Assembly (NCBI RefSeq): GCF_003696215.1
Contig: NZ_RFFG01000007.1
Span: forward strand, 90,260 to 154,259
Reading direction: 5' to 3'
DNA length: 64,000 nt
Source of the DNA: Actinomadura harenae
Lineage (GTDB): Bacteria; Actinomycetota; Actinomycetes; Streptosporangiales; Streptosporangiaceae
In this document: positions 1 through 7,845 of the stretch, piece after piece
Position numbering within the stretch: position 1 is the first letter of the stretch
Layout of the letters: every line of letters begins with the position of its first letter
The notes under the pieces: model-generated
What the model saw: the letters and a program-made list of their open reading frames with translations, nothing else
The model's database searches: none
Told to the model about the DNA's origin: nothing
Program-made: the position numbers and the translations under genes

Positions 1-9
1 CCGCGGTCT

Positions 10-357
10 TCAGCTCGCGGCGAGGGCCTCGCGCAGGGTCGTCACCGCGGCGGTCGGGACGTAGTCGTCGGGGACGCCGTCGATCAGGATGATGTCGCCC
101 TCGATGTGCCGCGACCGCAGGGGCGCGATCGCGCGGTAGGCGGGGGAGTCCCACCAGGTCTGAGCGCTCGCGGTGTCGGGGAAGCCGATCATCACGACGC
201 CTCCGGTCCACTCGCCCTCCAGGACCTGGTGCTGGGTGAAGTGGACGAGGTAGCGGCCGCCGTGCGGCTCGAACGTCGACGGAAGGCGCTCGATGTACTC
301 GACGATGTCGGCGTGCGGGGCGGCGTCCTGCAGGCGGGCGATGACGTAGGCGGTCAC
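10..357 (-). CDS. DUF1330 family protein
   Basis: A 115-residue protein with the ferredoxin-like alpha/beta fold expected of DUF1330 (dimeric alpha-beta barrel) proteins: an N-terminal AYVIARLQD strand, a central YLVHFTQHQVLEGEW segment, and the MIGFPD...ARTWW-like helix seen here as SAQTWWDSPAYRAIAPLR. The GTG start at 357 is preceded on the minus strand by a good GGAGGA ribosome site about six bases away. The biochemical role of the family is unknown. It diverges from the TetR gene, so the shared 358-477 region may be a common control region. Family call is fairly sure; function is not known. Confidence 0.8.
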   Translation of the reverse strand: MTAYVIARLQDAAPHADIVEYIERLPSTFEPHGGRYLVHFTQHQVLEGEWTGGVVMIGFPDTASAQTWWDSPAYRAIAPLRSRHIEGDIILIDGVPDDYVPTAAVTTLREALAAS

Positions 358-474
358 GGTGTTCCTCCGGTGTTTCGTGCGGGTGTGTCACTGATCTTGC
401 CGGTTCGGGCGCGGCGTGGCGATGACCTGACAGGTAATGAGGAGCGTGAGGGTGGACGGAGACCAGGAGCTGAA

Positions 475-497
475 CTAGTGTCTGGACATGTGTCTAG
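475..497. promoter_or_regulatory. candidate TetR operator (imperfect palindrome)
   Basis: A 23-bp dyad with CTAG at both ends (475-478 and 494-497) and internal TGTC/GACA/TGTC blocks, only partly symmetric. It lies at the start of the TetR gene, between it and the divergent DUF1330 gene. TetR-family proteins commonly bind such dyads to autoregulate; binding here is inferred. Confidence 0.35.
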
Positions 498-501
498 GGA
501 A

Positions 502-1059
502 ATGGCGGCCGAGTCCACTCGGCGGCGGCTGACGTCGCGGCAGGCGGAGACGGTACGGGGGCTGACCGAGGCCGCGGTGGACGAAGTGCGGAAAGTCGGA
601 TTCGACCGGTTGACCGTGCGGAACGTCGCCCGGCGGGCCGGGGTGGCGCCGGCGACGGCCTACACGTACTTCGCGTCCAAGAACCACCTGGTCACCGAGG
701 TGTTCTGGCGACGGCTCAGCGCGCTGCCGGTCGTGGACGGAACCCCCGGCCGCGGACGCGTCGTCGAGGTGCTGCGGGAGATCGCCCTGCTGGTCTCGGA
801 CGAACCGGAGCTCGCGGCCGCCTGCACCACGGCGATGCTCGGCACCGATCCGGACGTCCGGGAGCTGCGGCTGAAGATCGGGGTCGCGATCCGCGGACGC
901 CTCCGGAACGCGCTCGGCTCCGACGACCAGAAGATCCTGGGGGCGCTGGAACTTGCTTACTCGGGGGCGCTCGTGCACGCGGGGATGGGCTACACCTCGT
1001 ACGCGCGCGTGGCCGATCGACTGGAAGAGATGGCGGAGCTGATCCTGCCCGACTCCTAA
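502..1059 (+). CDS. TetR/AcrR family transcriptional regulator
   Basis: A 185-residue one-component repressor. The N-terminal helix-turn-helix is clear at about residues 20-65 (FDRLTVRNVARRAGVAPATA followed by YTYFASKNHLVTEVFW), and the C-terminal all-helical part is the ligand-binding and dimer domain. The ATG at 502 gives a normal TetR N-terminus, but an in-frame GTG at 478 has a better ribosome site (AGGAG, about eight bases upstream), so the protein may be eight residues longer. It ends only a few bases before the first P450 gene and is probably the first gene of the P450 operon and its local regulator. The ligand is unknown. Confidence 0.85.
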   Translation: MAAESTRRRLTSRQAETVRGLTEAAVDEVRKVGFDRLTVRNVARRAGVAPATAYTYFASKNHLVTEVFWRRLSALPVVDGTPGRGRVVEVLREIALLVSDEPELAAACTTAMLGTDPDVRELRLKIGVAIRGRLRNALGSDDQKILGALELAYSGALVHAGMGYTSYARVADRLEEMAELILPDS

Positions 1060-1064
1060 GCGAG

Positions 1065-2249
1065 GTGGCGGCTGTGGACCCCTCCTACAGCCCGTACGAC
1101 TATGCCGTCCACGAAGACCCCTACCCCCTGTACGCGCGGCTGCGGGACGAAAAACCCCTGTACCGCAACGACGAGCTCGATTTCTGGGCGCTGTCCCGGC
1201 ATGTAGACGTCGCCAAAGCGTTCCGCGACTTCGCGACCTTTTCGAATCGCAACGGTGTCTCGCTGGAGCCCAGCGCATGGGGACCCTTCGCGCACCGGAC
1301 GATGTCCTTCCTCGCCCTGGACCCGCCCAAGCACACGCGCATGCGCGCCCTGGTCTCCAAGGCGTTCACCCCCCGCCGCGCAGACCAGATGACCGCCGGC
1401 ATCACGGCCCTGACCAGGCGATACCTGGACGAGGCGCTGGGCGGCGGCGAGTGCGACTGGGTGGCCGACTTCGCCGGACGCCTCCCCATGGACGTGATCT
1501 CCCAGATGATCGGCGTCCCCGAGGCCGACCGGGACGAGGTGCGTCGCCTCGCGGACGTCGTCGTCCACCGCGAGGACGGCCTGCACGACGTCCCACCTGC
1601 GGGAATGGACGCGGCACTCACGCTCGCCGGCTACTACCAGGACCTCGTCGCGGCCAAGCGCGCCCGCCCCGGCGACGACCTGACGTCCGCCCTGATCGAC
1701 ATTGAGACCGACGGCGACCGGCTGGACGACAAGGAGCTCATCGGCTTCCTCTTCCTGATGGTCGTCGCCGGGAACGAGACGACGACCAAACTCCTCGCCA
1801 ACGCCCTGTACTGGGGCTTCCGCAACCCCGACCAGTTGAGCAAGGCCCCCGGTCGTGTGGACGACTGGGTGGAGGAGACGCTCCGCTACGACACGTCCTC
1901 GCAGATGATCGGCCGGACGGTCGCCCAGGACGTCGAACTGCACGGCACCACGCTCAAGGCGGGGGAGCGGGTGCTGCTGCTCGTCGGATCGGCCAACCGC
2001 GACCCGCGCGTCTTCGACCGCGCCGACGCCTACGACCTGGACCGCGACACGTCCCCCATGGTGAGTTTCGGCGGCGGACGGCACTTCTGCCTCGGCGCGA
2101 ACCTCGCCCGCCTGGAAGCGCGCATCGCCCTCACCGAACTCCTCCGGCGCGTCAAGGGCTTCGAGGTGGACGAGGCGAACGCGCGACGCGTCCACTCGAT
2201 CAACGTGCGCGGGTTCGCGAGCCTGCCCGTCCGATGGGAGGCGAGGTAG
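1065..2249 (+). CDS. cytochrome P450 (CYP123-like by position)
   Basis: A soluble bacterial class I P450 of about 394 residues. It has the I-helix oxygen-activation motif AGNETTT, the ExxR motif in EETLRYD, and the heme-binding loop FGGGRHFCLGANLAR with the axial cysteine. The start is uncertain: GTG 1065 gives the longest form, but GTG 1074 is placed better behind a GAGGTGG ribosome site. The stop is immediately followed by the ATG of the SDR gene. In mycobacteria the P450 at this place in the cyp51 locus is CYP123; the equivalence here rests on gene order, not a sequence comparison. Electrons probably come from the ferredoxin encoded three genes downstream. Substrate unknown. Confidence 0.9.
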   Translation: MAAVDPSYSPYDYAVHEDPYPLYARLRDEKPLYRNDELDFWALSRHVDVAKAFRDFATFSNRNGVSLEPSAWGPFAHRTMSFLALDPPKHTRMRALVSKAFTPRRADQMTAGITALTRRYLDEALGGGECDWVADFAGRLPMDVISQMIGVPEADRDEVRRLADVVVHREDGLHDVPPAGMDAALTLAGYYQDLVAAKRARPGDDLTSALIDIETDGDRLDDKELIGFLFLMVVAGNETTTKLLANALYWGFRNPDQLSKAPGRVDDWVEETLRYDTSSQMIGRTVAQDVELHGTTLKAGERVLLLVGSANRDPRVFDRADAYDLDRDTSPMVSFGGGRHFCLGANLARLEARIALTELLRRVKGFEVDEANARRVHSINVRGFASLPVRWEAR

Positions 2250-3029
2250 ATGCCCCGATTCGAGCCGCACCCGACCCGCCGCCCCGCCGTCGTGACGGGC
2301 GCTTCGTCCGGAATCGGAGCGGCCACGGCGACGGCGCTCGCGATGGCCGGGCATCCCGTGGCGCTCGGCGCGCGCCGAGCGGACAAGTGCGAGGAGCTGG
2401 CCGCGACGATCCGCGCGGGTGGCGGCGAAGCGTTCGCGCATCCACTCGACGTGGCCGACAGCGACTCGGTCAAGGCATTCGCGCAGGCGGCGGCGGAGGC
2501 GCTCGGCGCGATCGAAATCGTGGTCTCAGGCGCAGGCGACCTCCAGGCCCAGCAACTCCACGAAATCGACTCGGACGAGTTCGCCGCGCAGATCCAGGTC
2601 CATCTCGTAGGCGCGCACCGGATGGTGTCCGCGTTCGTCCCCGGGATGGTCGCGCGCAGGCGTGGCGACATCGTGTTCATCTCGTCCGACGTCGTTCGCT
2701 CGCCTCGCACGCGCATGGGCGGATACGTGGCCGCGAAGAGCGGTGTCGAAGGCATGGCCCGCCAGATGCGGATGGAGCTCGAAGGGACAGGCGTGCGCGC
2801 GTCCCTCATCCGGCCGGGCCCGACGTCCACGGCCATGGGCATGGACTGGGATCCCGAGACGACCGGCCTGGTCCTGGACGACTGGGTCAAATGGGGGCAC
2901 GCGCGCCACCCCTACTTCCTGCGTCCCTCCGACGTCGCCGCAGCGGTCACCGCCGTCGTCACCGCGCCCCGCGGCGCGCACCTTTCGCTGATAGAGGTCC
3001 AGCCGGAAGCCCCACTGGAGGGGGAATGA
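2250..3029 (+). CDS. short-chain dehydrogenase/reductase (SDR)
   Basis: A 259-residue classical SDR. The Rossmann dinucleotide motif TGASSGIG lies at about residues 17-24, and the catalytic YxxxK is seen as YVAAK, with the preceding serine in IVFISSD. The ARRADK segment after the second strand suggests a preference for NADP. It starts one base after the stop of the upstream P450 and overlaps the downstream CYP51 start (ATGA). It is therefore translated with both P450s and probably oxidises or reduces the alcohol/ketone made or used by them. An SDR sits at the same place in the mycobacterial cyp51 locus. Substrate unknown. Confidence 0.9.
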   Translation: MPRFEPHPTRRPAVVTGASSGIGAATATALAMAGHPVALGARRADKCEELAATIRAGGGEAFAHPLDVADSDSVKAFAQAAAEALGAIEIVVSGAGDLQAQQLHEIDSDEFAAQIQVHLVGAHRMVSAFVPGMVARRRGDIVFISSDVVRSPRTRMGGYVAAKSGVEGMARQMRMELEGTGVRASLIRPGPTSTAMGMDWDPETTGLVLDDWVKWGHARHPYFLRPSDVAAAVTAVVTAPRGAHLSLIEVQPEAPLEGE

Positions 3030-4354
3030 CGATTCCGATCGTGTCGGGCGGCCCCGACCACCTGGAAGAACTCCGCCAGGACCCGATCGCGCTGATGCGG
3101 CGCGTCCGGGACGAGTGCGGTGACGTGGGCGAGTTCCGGATCGGCGGACGCCGCGTCGTGCAGCTGACCGGCGCCGAGGCCAACGAGTTCTTCTTCCGCG
3201 CCCCGGACGAGGACCTGGACCAGGCCGAGGCGTACCCGTTCATGACACCGATCTTCGGCGAGGGCGTCGTCTTCGACGCGACACCCGAGCAGCGCCGCGA
3301 GGCCCTCCACAACCAGGCGCTCAAGGGCTCCTTCCTGAAGGGCCACGCGGAGACGATCGCCGACGAGGTCGCCCGGATGGTCGCCGGATGGGACGACGAG
3401 GGCGAGATCGACCTGCTCGAATGGTTCGCCGAGCTGACCATCTACACCTCGTCCGCGTGCCTGATCGGCCGGAGGTTCCGCGAGCGGCTCGACCGCCGGT
3501 TCGCCGAGCTGTACCACGACCTCGAACGCGGCACCGACCCGATCGCCTACGTCGACCCGTACGCGCCGATCGAGAGTTTCCGCAGGCGGGACGAGGCGCG
3601 CGCGGCGCTGGTCCGGCTCGTCCAGGAGATCATGGACGGCCGGGACCCGCACCCGCCGCGCGACGACCGCGACCTGCTCGACGTCCTGTTGTCGATCCGC
3701 GAGCCGGACGGCGCCCCGAAGTTCACCGCCGACCAGGTCACCGGCATGTTCATCTCGATGATGTTCGCCGGGCATCACACCTCGTCCGGCACGGCGGCCT
3801 GGACGCTGATCGAACTGCTCCGCAACACCGATGTCCTGCTCGACGTCACCAAGGAGCTCGACGACCTTTACGCGGACGGACGCGACGTCAGCTTCCAGGC
3901 ACTCCGCGCCATCCCGCGCCTCGAAGCGGCGGTCAAGGAGGCGCTCCGCCTGCACCCGCCGCTGATCCTCGTCCTCCGCGTCGCCCAGCGCGAACTCCAC
4001 GTGCAGGGCCACACGATCGAACCCGGCACGATGGTCGGCTGCTCCCTCGCGATCTCCAACCGCATCCCCGAGGACTTCCCCGAACCCGACGCCTTTCTCC
4101 CCGGCCGCTACCAGGCCCCGAGGGAGGAAGACCTGCTCAACCGCTGGACGTGGGTCCCGTTCGGCGCGGGACGGCACCGCTGCGTCGGCGCGAACTTCGC
4201 GATGATCCAGCTCAAGGCCATCTTCTCCGTCCTCCTCCGCGACTGGGAGTTCGAGCTCGCCCAGCCGCCCGGGACGTACCGGAACGACCACTCCACGATG
4301 GTCGTCCAGCTCGCGCGCCCGTGCGTCGTCCGGTACCGGAGGAGGCGGCGATGA
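3026..4354 (+). CDS. cyp51: CYP51-type cytochrome P450 (sterol 14alpha-demethylase family)
   Basis: A 442-residue P450 with the hallmarks of bacterial CYP51: the I-helix motif MFAGHHTSSGTA, in which His-Thr replaces the usual Asp/Glu-Thr; the ExxR motif in KEALRLHPPL; the segment ISNRIPEDFPEP; the block EDLLNRWTWVPFGAGRHRCV with the heme cysteine; and a C-terminal YRNDHSTMVVQLA segment. All closely resemble, from memory, the Mycobacterium tuberculosis enzyme. The ATG at 3026 overlaps the SDR stop. The family removes the 14alpha-methyl group of sterols, but most actinomycetes do not make sterols, so the natural substrate is open (imported sterol or another triterpenoid). The ferredoxin gene follows with an ATGA overlap. 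Confidence 0.93.
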   Translation: MTIPIVSGGPDHLEELRQDPIALMRRVRDECGDVGEFRIGGRRVVQLTGAEANEFFFRAPDEDLDQAEAYPFMTPIFGEGVVFDATPEQRREALHNQALKGSFLKGHAETIADEVARMVAGWDDEGEIDLLEWFAELTIYTSSACLIGRRFRERLDRRFAELYHDLERGTDPIAYVDPYAPIESFRRRDEARAALVRLVQEIMDGRDPHPPRDDRDLLDVLLSIREPDGAPKFTADQVTGMFISMMFAGHHTSSGTAAWTLIELLRNTDVLLDVTKELDDLYADGRDVSFQALRAIPRLEAAVKEALRLHPPLILVLRVAQRELHVQGHTIEPGTMVGCSLAISNRIPEDFPEPDAFLPGRYQAPREEDLLNRWTWVPFGAGRHRCVGANFAMIQLKAIFSVLLRDWEFELAQPPGTYRNDHSTMVVQLARPCVVRYRRRRR

Positions 4355-4542
4355 GGATCACCGTCGACCTCGACCTGTGCCAGGGGCACGGGATGTGCGA
4401 GCTCGAAGCGCCGGACGTCTTCGAGGTGCCGAATCGGAGCACGGTCCGCATCCTCGATCCCGAGCCGGGCGAGGAGCACCGCGACGAGGTCGCGGCCGCC
4501 GTCCGGTACTGCCCGGCCCAGGCCCTGCGGATGGAGGAGTGA
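4351..4542 (+). CDS. 3Fe-4S ferredoxin, P450 redox partner
   Basis: A 63-residue single-cluster ferredoxin. Ligands are Cys10, Cys16 and Cys54 (CQGHGMC and later YCPAQ). His13 occupies the place of the second cysteine of a 4Fe-4S motif, so a [3Fe-4S] cluster is expected, as in other actinobacterial P450 ferredoxins. It overlaps the CYP51 stop by four bases and the next start by one. This strict coupling points to electron transfer to CYP51 and probably to the first P450. No ferredoxin reductase gene lies in the window, so a chromosomal reductase must serve. Confidence 0.93.
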   Translation: MRITVDLDLCQGHGMCELEAPDVFEVPNRSTVRILDPEPGEEHRDEVAAAVRYCPAQALRMEE

Positions 4543-5090
4543 TGCCCGGGTTCCCCCGCGCCGAAATGGACGCGATGGTCGAGCACTGGCTGGAGGCCAA
4601 CCGGCGCTGCGAGGCGGCGGGCGACTGGCGTCCGCTCGCCGACCTCTACACCGAGGACGCCACCTACGGCTGGAACGCCGGCCCCGGCCAGGACTTCATG
4701 GCCGTCGGACGCGCCGAGATCCGCGACGTCGCGCTCGGCGCCGAGATGGGCGGACTCGACGGCTGGACCTACCCCTACCAGGCCCTTCTCGTGGACGAGC
4801 GGCGCGGCGAGGTCGTCGGGTTCTGGAAGCAGGTCGCCGACGCGACGCGTCCGGACGGCACGCCGTACGAGGTCGCCGGGATCGGCGGAAGCTGGTTCCG
4901 CTACGCCGGGGACCTGCGCTGGTCGTGGCAGCGCGACTGGTTCGACCTCGGCAACGTCACGTCCGTCTTCGTCGAGATGATGAAGGCGGGCGCCCTGTCG
5001 GACGGCATGCGACGCCGCCTCGACAGGGCCTCCGGCGAACCGGTCCCCGGCTACTACAGGCGCGGCACGGCCCCCACCCCCTTGTGGTGA
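4542..5090 (+). CDS. SnoaL-like / NTF2-fold protein
   Basis: A 182-residue protein with the NTF2/SnoaL cone-fold pattern: an N-terminal helix region ending WRPLADLYTEDATYGWN, followed by strands including EVVGFWKQVAD and the late SWQRDWFDLGN. Families with this fold include ketosteroid-isomerase-like proteins and polyketide cyclases. A KSI-like NTF2 protein also sits near the cyp51 locus of M. tuberculosis, so a role on a steroid-like substrate is plausible but inferred. The start overlaps the ferredoxin stop, making it the last gene of the operon. It faces the ABC-F gene, with only seven bases between the two stops. Confidence 0.75.
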   Translation: MPGFPRAEMDAMVEHWLEANRRCEAAGDWRPLADLYTEDATYGWNAGPGQDFMAVGRAEIRDVALGAEMGGLDGWTYPYQALLVDERRGEVVGFWKQVADATRPDGTPYEVAGIGGSWFRYAGDLRWSWQRDWFDLGNVTSVFVEMMKAGALSDGMRRRLDRASGEPVPGYYRRGTAPTPLW

Positions 5091-5097
5091 CGAACCA

Positions 5098-6723
5098 CTA
5101 ACCGGCCGGTGACACGATTCGTCCTTCCTCGAGGACGAGCCGTGACCCGGTGAAGCGCGACCGCATCCGCCGGTCGTGCATCACGACGACGAGCGCGCCC
5201 TCGTACCCGGCCAGCGCGTCCTCCAGTTCCTCGACGAGGACGGGGGACAGGTGGTTCGTCGGCTCGTCGAGGAGCAGCAGGTCGGCGGGCTCGGCGACGA
5301 GCCGCGCCAGCTCGATCCGCCGCCGCTGCCCGTAGGACAGCTCGCCGACGCGCCGTCCCAGGTCGGACGCGTCGAACAGGCCGAGCGACAGCAGCGTGTC
5401 GGCGTGCTCGTCCAGGTCGCCGGGCCGCCGGTGGGCGAACGCGCGGAGCACGCTCATGGCGGGCGGCCACGGGACCTCGTCCTGCCGGAGATGCCCGATC
5501 CGCGCCGGGCGGACGACCGTGCCCTCGTCCGGCTCCAGTTCGCCCGCGAGCACCTTGAGCAGCGTGGACTTGCCCGCGCCGTTCGGCCCGGTGACGAGCA
5601 TCCGCTCACCGGACCCGATCCGCAGCGACGGCACGTCCAGGCGCGCACCGACCCGGACCTTGGTCAGCTCGACGCCCATGACGGCGACCGGATCACCCCC
5701 TGCCGTCCTCACGTCGGCAGTGAACGACAGCGGATCAGCGGGCGGCGCCACTGGATTCGCCGTCAGTCGTTCGACACGCTCCTTCGCGTTGCGGATGCGG
5801 CTCATCGCGCCGTGCGCGCGCCCGCGTCCGCGGAACGCCCCATGGCCGAAACCGGGCTTGTCCACCTTGCGGGGGATCGAGTCCATGCGGGCCGCGTTGG
5901 CGGTCACCAGGCCGCGGTTGCGCCGGATCTCATGCCTCCACTCCTCGTACTCGCGCAGGCGGCGGGCGCGTTCCGCCTCCTTGGCGGCCAGGTAGCCGCC
6001 GTACCCGTTGCCGTACCGGACGACCCTGCCCGCGTCGACCTCCAGTACCGTCGTGGTCAGCCGGTCGAGGAACACCCGGTCGTGGGTGACCGCGACGACC
6101 GTCCCGCGATGCGCGCGCAGATGGTCCTCGAGCCAGGAGACGGCCTGGTCGTCCAGGTCGTTGGTCGGCTCGTCCAGCAGGAGCAGCTCGGGCGCGGCGG
6201 CGAGGACGCCGGCGAGAGCGAGCCGTGACCGCTCACCGCCCGACAGCGTGCCGAGAGGACGATCCCGGTCGAGACCGGGCAGGCCGAGACCGTGGAGCGC
6301 GACGTCCACGCGGGCGTCCGCGTCGTATCCGCCGCGCGCCTCGAACCGTTCTTGCAGGTCGCCGTAGAGATCGAGCAGGGACGGATCGTCCGCGAGCCGC
6401 TCTTCCAGGGCCCGCATCCGCGCTTCGAGCGACCGCAGATCGGCGAGCGCGCGATCGATCGCCTGCCGGACGGTCGCGCGCGGCGGCATCGCGAGCGTCT
6501 GAGGCAAGTGGCCGACACCGCCGTCCGCGACGACGGTCAGCTCGCCGTTGTCAGCGCGCTCACGCCCGGCCAGCAGCCTGAGCAGGGTGGACTTCCCGGA
6601 TCCGTTGTCGCCGACGACGCCGGCCTTCTCGCCGGGACCGACGGTCAGATCGACGTCGCTCAGGACGACACGGTCGGCGTAACGCTTGGTGACATGACGA
6701 AGAGTGAGTTGCGCGGTGCGCAA
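5098..6723 (-). CDS. ABC-F family ATPase, probable antibiotic ribosome-protection protein
   Basis: A 541-residue soluble protein with two ABC ATPase domains and no membrane segments, the architecture of ABC-F translation factors. The first Walker A is GDNGSGKST (Lys44) with signature LSGGERSRLALA; the second is GPNGAGKST with signature LSYGQRRRIELA. A basic linker of roughly 80 residues separates them, rich in Arg/Lys as expected for rRNA contact. The TTG start at 6723 has a GGGAG ribosome site six bases upstream. Its two-domain layout resembles actinomycete self-resistance proteins for macrolides, lincosamides or streptogramins; a housekeeping EttA-like role is less likely but possible. A long structured leader lies upstream. 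Confidence 0.87.
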   Translation of the reverse strand: MRTAQLTLRHVTKRYADRVVLSDVDLTVGPGEKAGVVGDNGSGKSTLLRLLAGRERADNGELTVVADGGVGHLPQTLAMPPRATVRQAIDRALADLRSLEARMRALEERLADDPSLLDLYGDLQERFEARGGYDADARVDVALHGLGLPGLDRDRPLGTLSGGERSRLALAGVLAAAPELLLLDEPTNDLDDQAVSWLEDHLRAHRGTVVAVTHDRVFLDRLTTTVLEVDAGRVVRYGNGYGGYLAAKEAERARRLREYEEWRHEIRRNRGLVTANAARMDSIPRKVDKPGFGHGAFRGRGRAHGAMSRIRNAKERVERLTANPVAPPADPLSFTADVRTAGGDPVAVMGVELTKVRVGARLDVPSLRIGSGERMLVTGPNGAGKSTLLKVLAGELEPDEGTVVRPARIGHLRQDEVPWPPAMSVLRAFAHRRPGDLDEHADTLLSLGLFDASDLGRRVGELSYGQRRRIELARLVAEPADLLLLDEPTNHLSPVLVEELEDALAGYEGALVVVMHDRRMRSRFTGSRLVLEEGRIVSPAG

Positions 6724-6880
6724 GAAGAACTCCCGAGGGTTCGCTGATCGACAGGGACGTGCCGGAACACGTTCCGCGGCGGAGCGACGCCCGATGACGC
6801 CTCGGGTCGGTTCACGAGGCGGGCGGTGCTCGACACGGCGGTCACGTGTCGATCAGAGAAAAATCAGCGAACCCACGCCT
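6724..6880 (-). promoter_or_regulatory. candidate attenuator leader of the ABC-F gene
   Basis: The 5' leader has two upstream elements (GGGTTCGCTGAT at 6874-6863 and CTGATCGACA at 6856-6847, minus strand). Both are complementary to one downstream element (6753-6737) that ends a few bases before the GGGAG ribosome site. A T-rich stretch separates the two upstream elements. A GTG-initiated frame from 6845 runs through this leader and past the ABC-F start in another frame. Leader attenuation is known for ABC-F resistance genes; the mechanism here is inferred. Confidence 0.45.
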
Positions 6881-6928
6881 TCGACGGTACGTGGAGGCCC
6901 GCGAACCGCGCAAGGAGGTTTTTCCGGA

Positions 6929-7423
6929 CTAGATCTGGTTTTCGGGCTTGGCCGGAATCGTGGCCGAGACGGCCTGCCCGATCTCGATCAGGGTGTCCCC
7001 GGGCGGCGCGTACTTCGGCGGGATCGTCACCTCGACGTACGCCTGGCGGCCCAGGACCGTCCACGTGATCGGACGGTCATGCGGATACCCGTGCCACTTC
7101 AGCCCGTTGACCTCCATGAGCTGCTCGTCCATCCGGTACGTGGACGGCAGCGGCACACCGCAGCGCAGCGCGATCGCCGGATCGCCCCAGGCCGCCGTCA
7201 GCGGCGACTCGGGCGTGGTGTCGCGGCGCTTCAGCCCGCGCAGCCTCGCGGGCAGCTGGAGCCCCTGGCACAGCTTGACCGTCGCGGCGTCCGGCTTCGG
7301 CGCGGGAACCTGCACCGCCCCGTCACCACAGGCCGCCAGCAACGGCGCCGCGGCCAGCAACGAGACCACCGCCGCACCCCTGCGCAAGACCGCCCGCACG
7401 CCGAACGACCCGCGCCGCGTCAC
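6929..7423 (-). CDS. DUF3515 family lipoprotein
   Basis: A 164-residue secreted protein. The N-terminus has a basic region, a hydrophobic stretch (AAVVSLLAAAPLLAAC) and a lipobox ending LAAC, so it should be lipid-anchored outside the membrane. The mature part is a small actinobacterial domain of unknown function (DUF3515), with two cysteines likely to form a disulfide (LCQGLQL and LRCGVPL). GTG 7423 is chosen because it gives a proper signal peptide and has GAGGT five bases upstream; a longer frame from 7591 would overlap the next gene. A DUF3515 gene beside the stand-alone RAM-domain gene and thiL is common in actinomycetes. Confidence 0.82.
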   Translation of the reverse strand: MTRRGSFGVRAVLRRGAAVVSLLAAAPLLAACGDGAVQVPAPKPDAATVKLCQGLQLPARLRGLKRRDTTPESPLTAAWGDPAIALRCGVPLPSTYRMDEQLMEVNGLKWHGYPHDRPITWTVLGRQAYVEVTIPPKYAPPGDTLIEIGQAVSATIPAKPENQI

Positions 7424-7499
7424 CGCGACCTCGCGTGTGGACGTTCCGACCTGAGACGACCCGCGCCGCGTCGCCGCGGACGGGGCGTGTGCGGTCGTG

Positions 7500-7733
7500 C
7501 TAGATGTGGACGATCGGACAGGTGAGCGTCCGCGTGATGCCCTCGACACCCTGGATCTGGGCGACGACGAGCTTGCCGAGCTCGTCGACATTGCGCGCCT
7601 CCGCTCGAACGATCACGTCGTAGGGACCCGTGACGTCCTCCGCCAGGGTCACGCCGGTGACCTCGCGGATCGTGTCGGCCACTGACGCGGCCTTGCCCAC
7701 TTCGGTCTGGATGAGGATGTAGGCCTGCACCAT
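7500..7733 (-). CDS. stand-alone Lrp/AsnC ligand-binding (RAM) domain protein
   Basis: A 77-residue protein that consists only of the AsnC/Lrp effector-binding domain (RAM, ferredoxin-like fold), starting VQAYILIQTEVGKA and ending LTCPIVHI, with no DNA-binding helix-turn-helix. Such stand-alone RAM proteins are conserved in actinobacteria next to thiL and bind amino acids or modulate full-length Lrp proteins; the specific ligand is unknown. ATG 7733 sits five bases after GGAGG; a GTG at 7736 directly precedes it. It lies just upstream of the DUF3515 gene on the same strand and diverges from thiL. Confidence 0.9.
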   Translation of the reverse strand: MVQAYILIQTEVGKAASVADTIREVTGVTLAEDVTGPYDVIVRAEARNVDELGKLVVAQIQGVEGITRTLTCPIVHI

Positions 7734-7845
7734 CACGTCCTCCCCGGGCGGAGAATCAAACTCGGACGGTCACCGTATCGTGTTACGCGCCGCCGCGGGC
7801 GACCGGGGGCGGGTCATCACGTCGGCGGGGGAGAACGGGAGAAAC

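Noticed and set aside
106..1059. Long reading frame reaching far upstream of the TetR domain
   Set aside because: The first 120 residues are the complement of the DUF1330 gene and have no TetR-like sequence; the real start is at 478 or 502.
2234..3025. N-terminal extension of the CYP51 frame over the SDR gene
   Set aside because: It is an out-of-frame Arg/Gly-rich translation of the SDR gene; CYP51 starts at 3026 with an overlap typical of the operon.
5176..6228. Long plus-strand frame opposite the ABC-F gene
   Set aside because: High-GC antisense shadow; the minus-strand frame has complete Walker and signature motifs.
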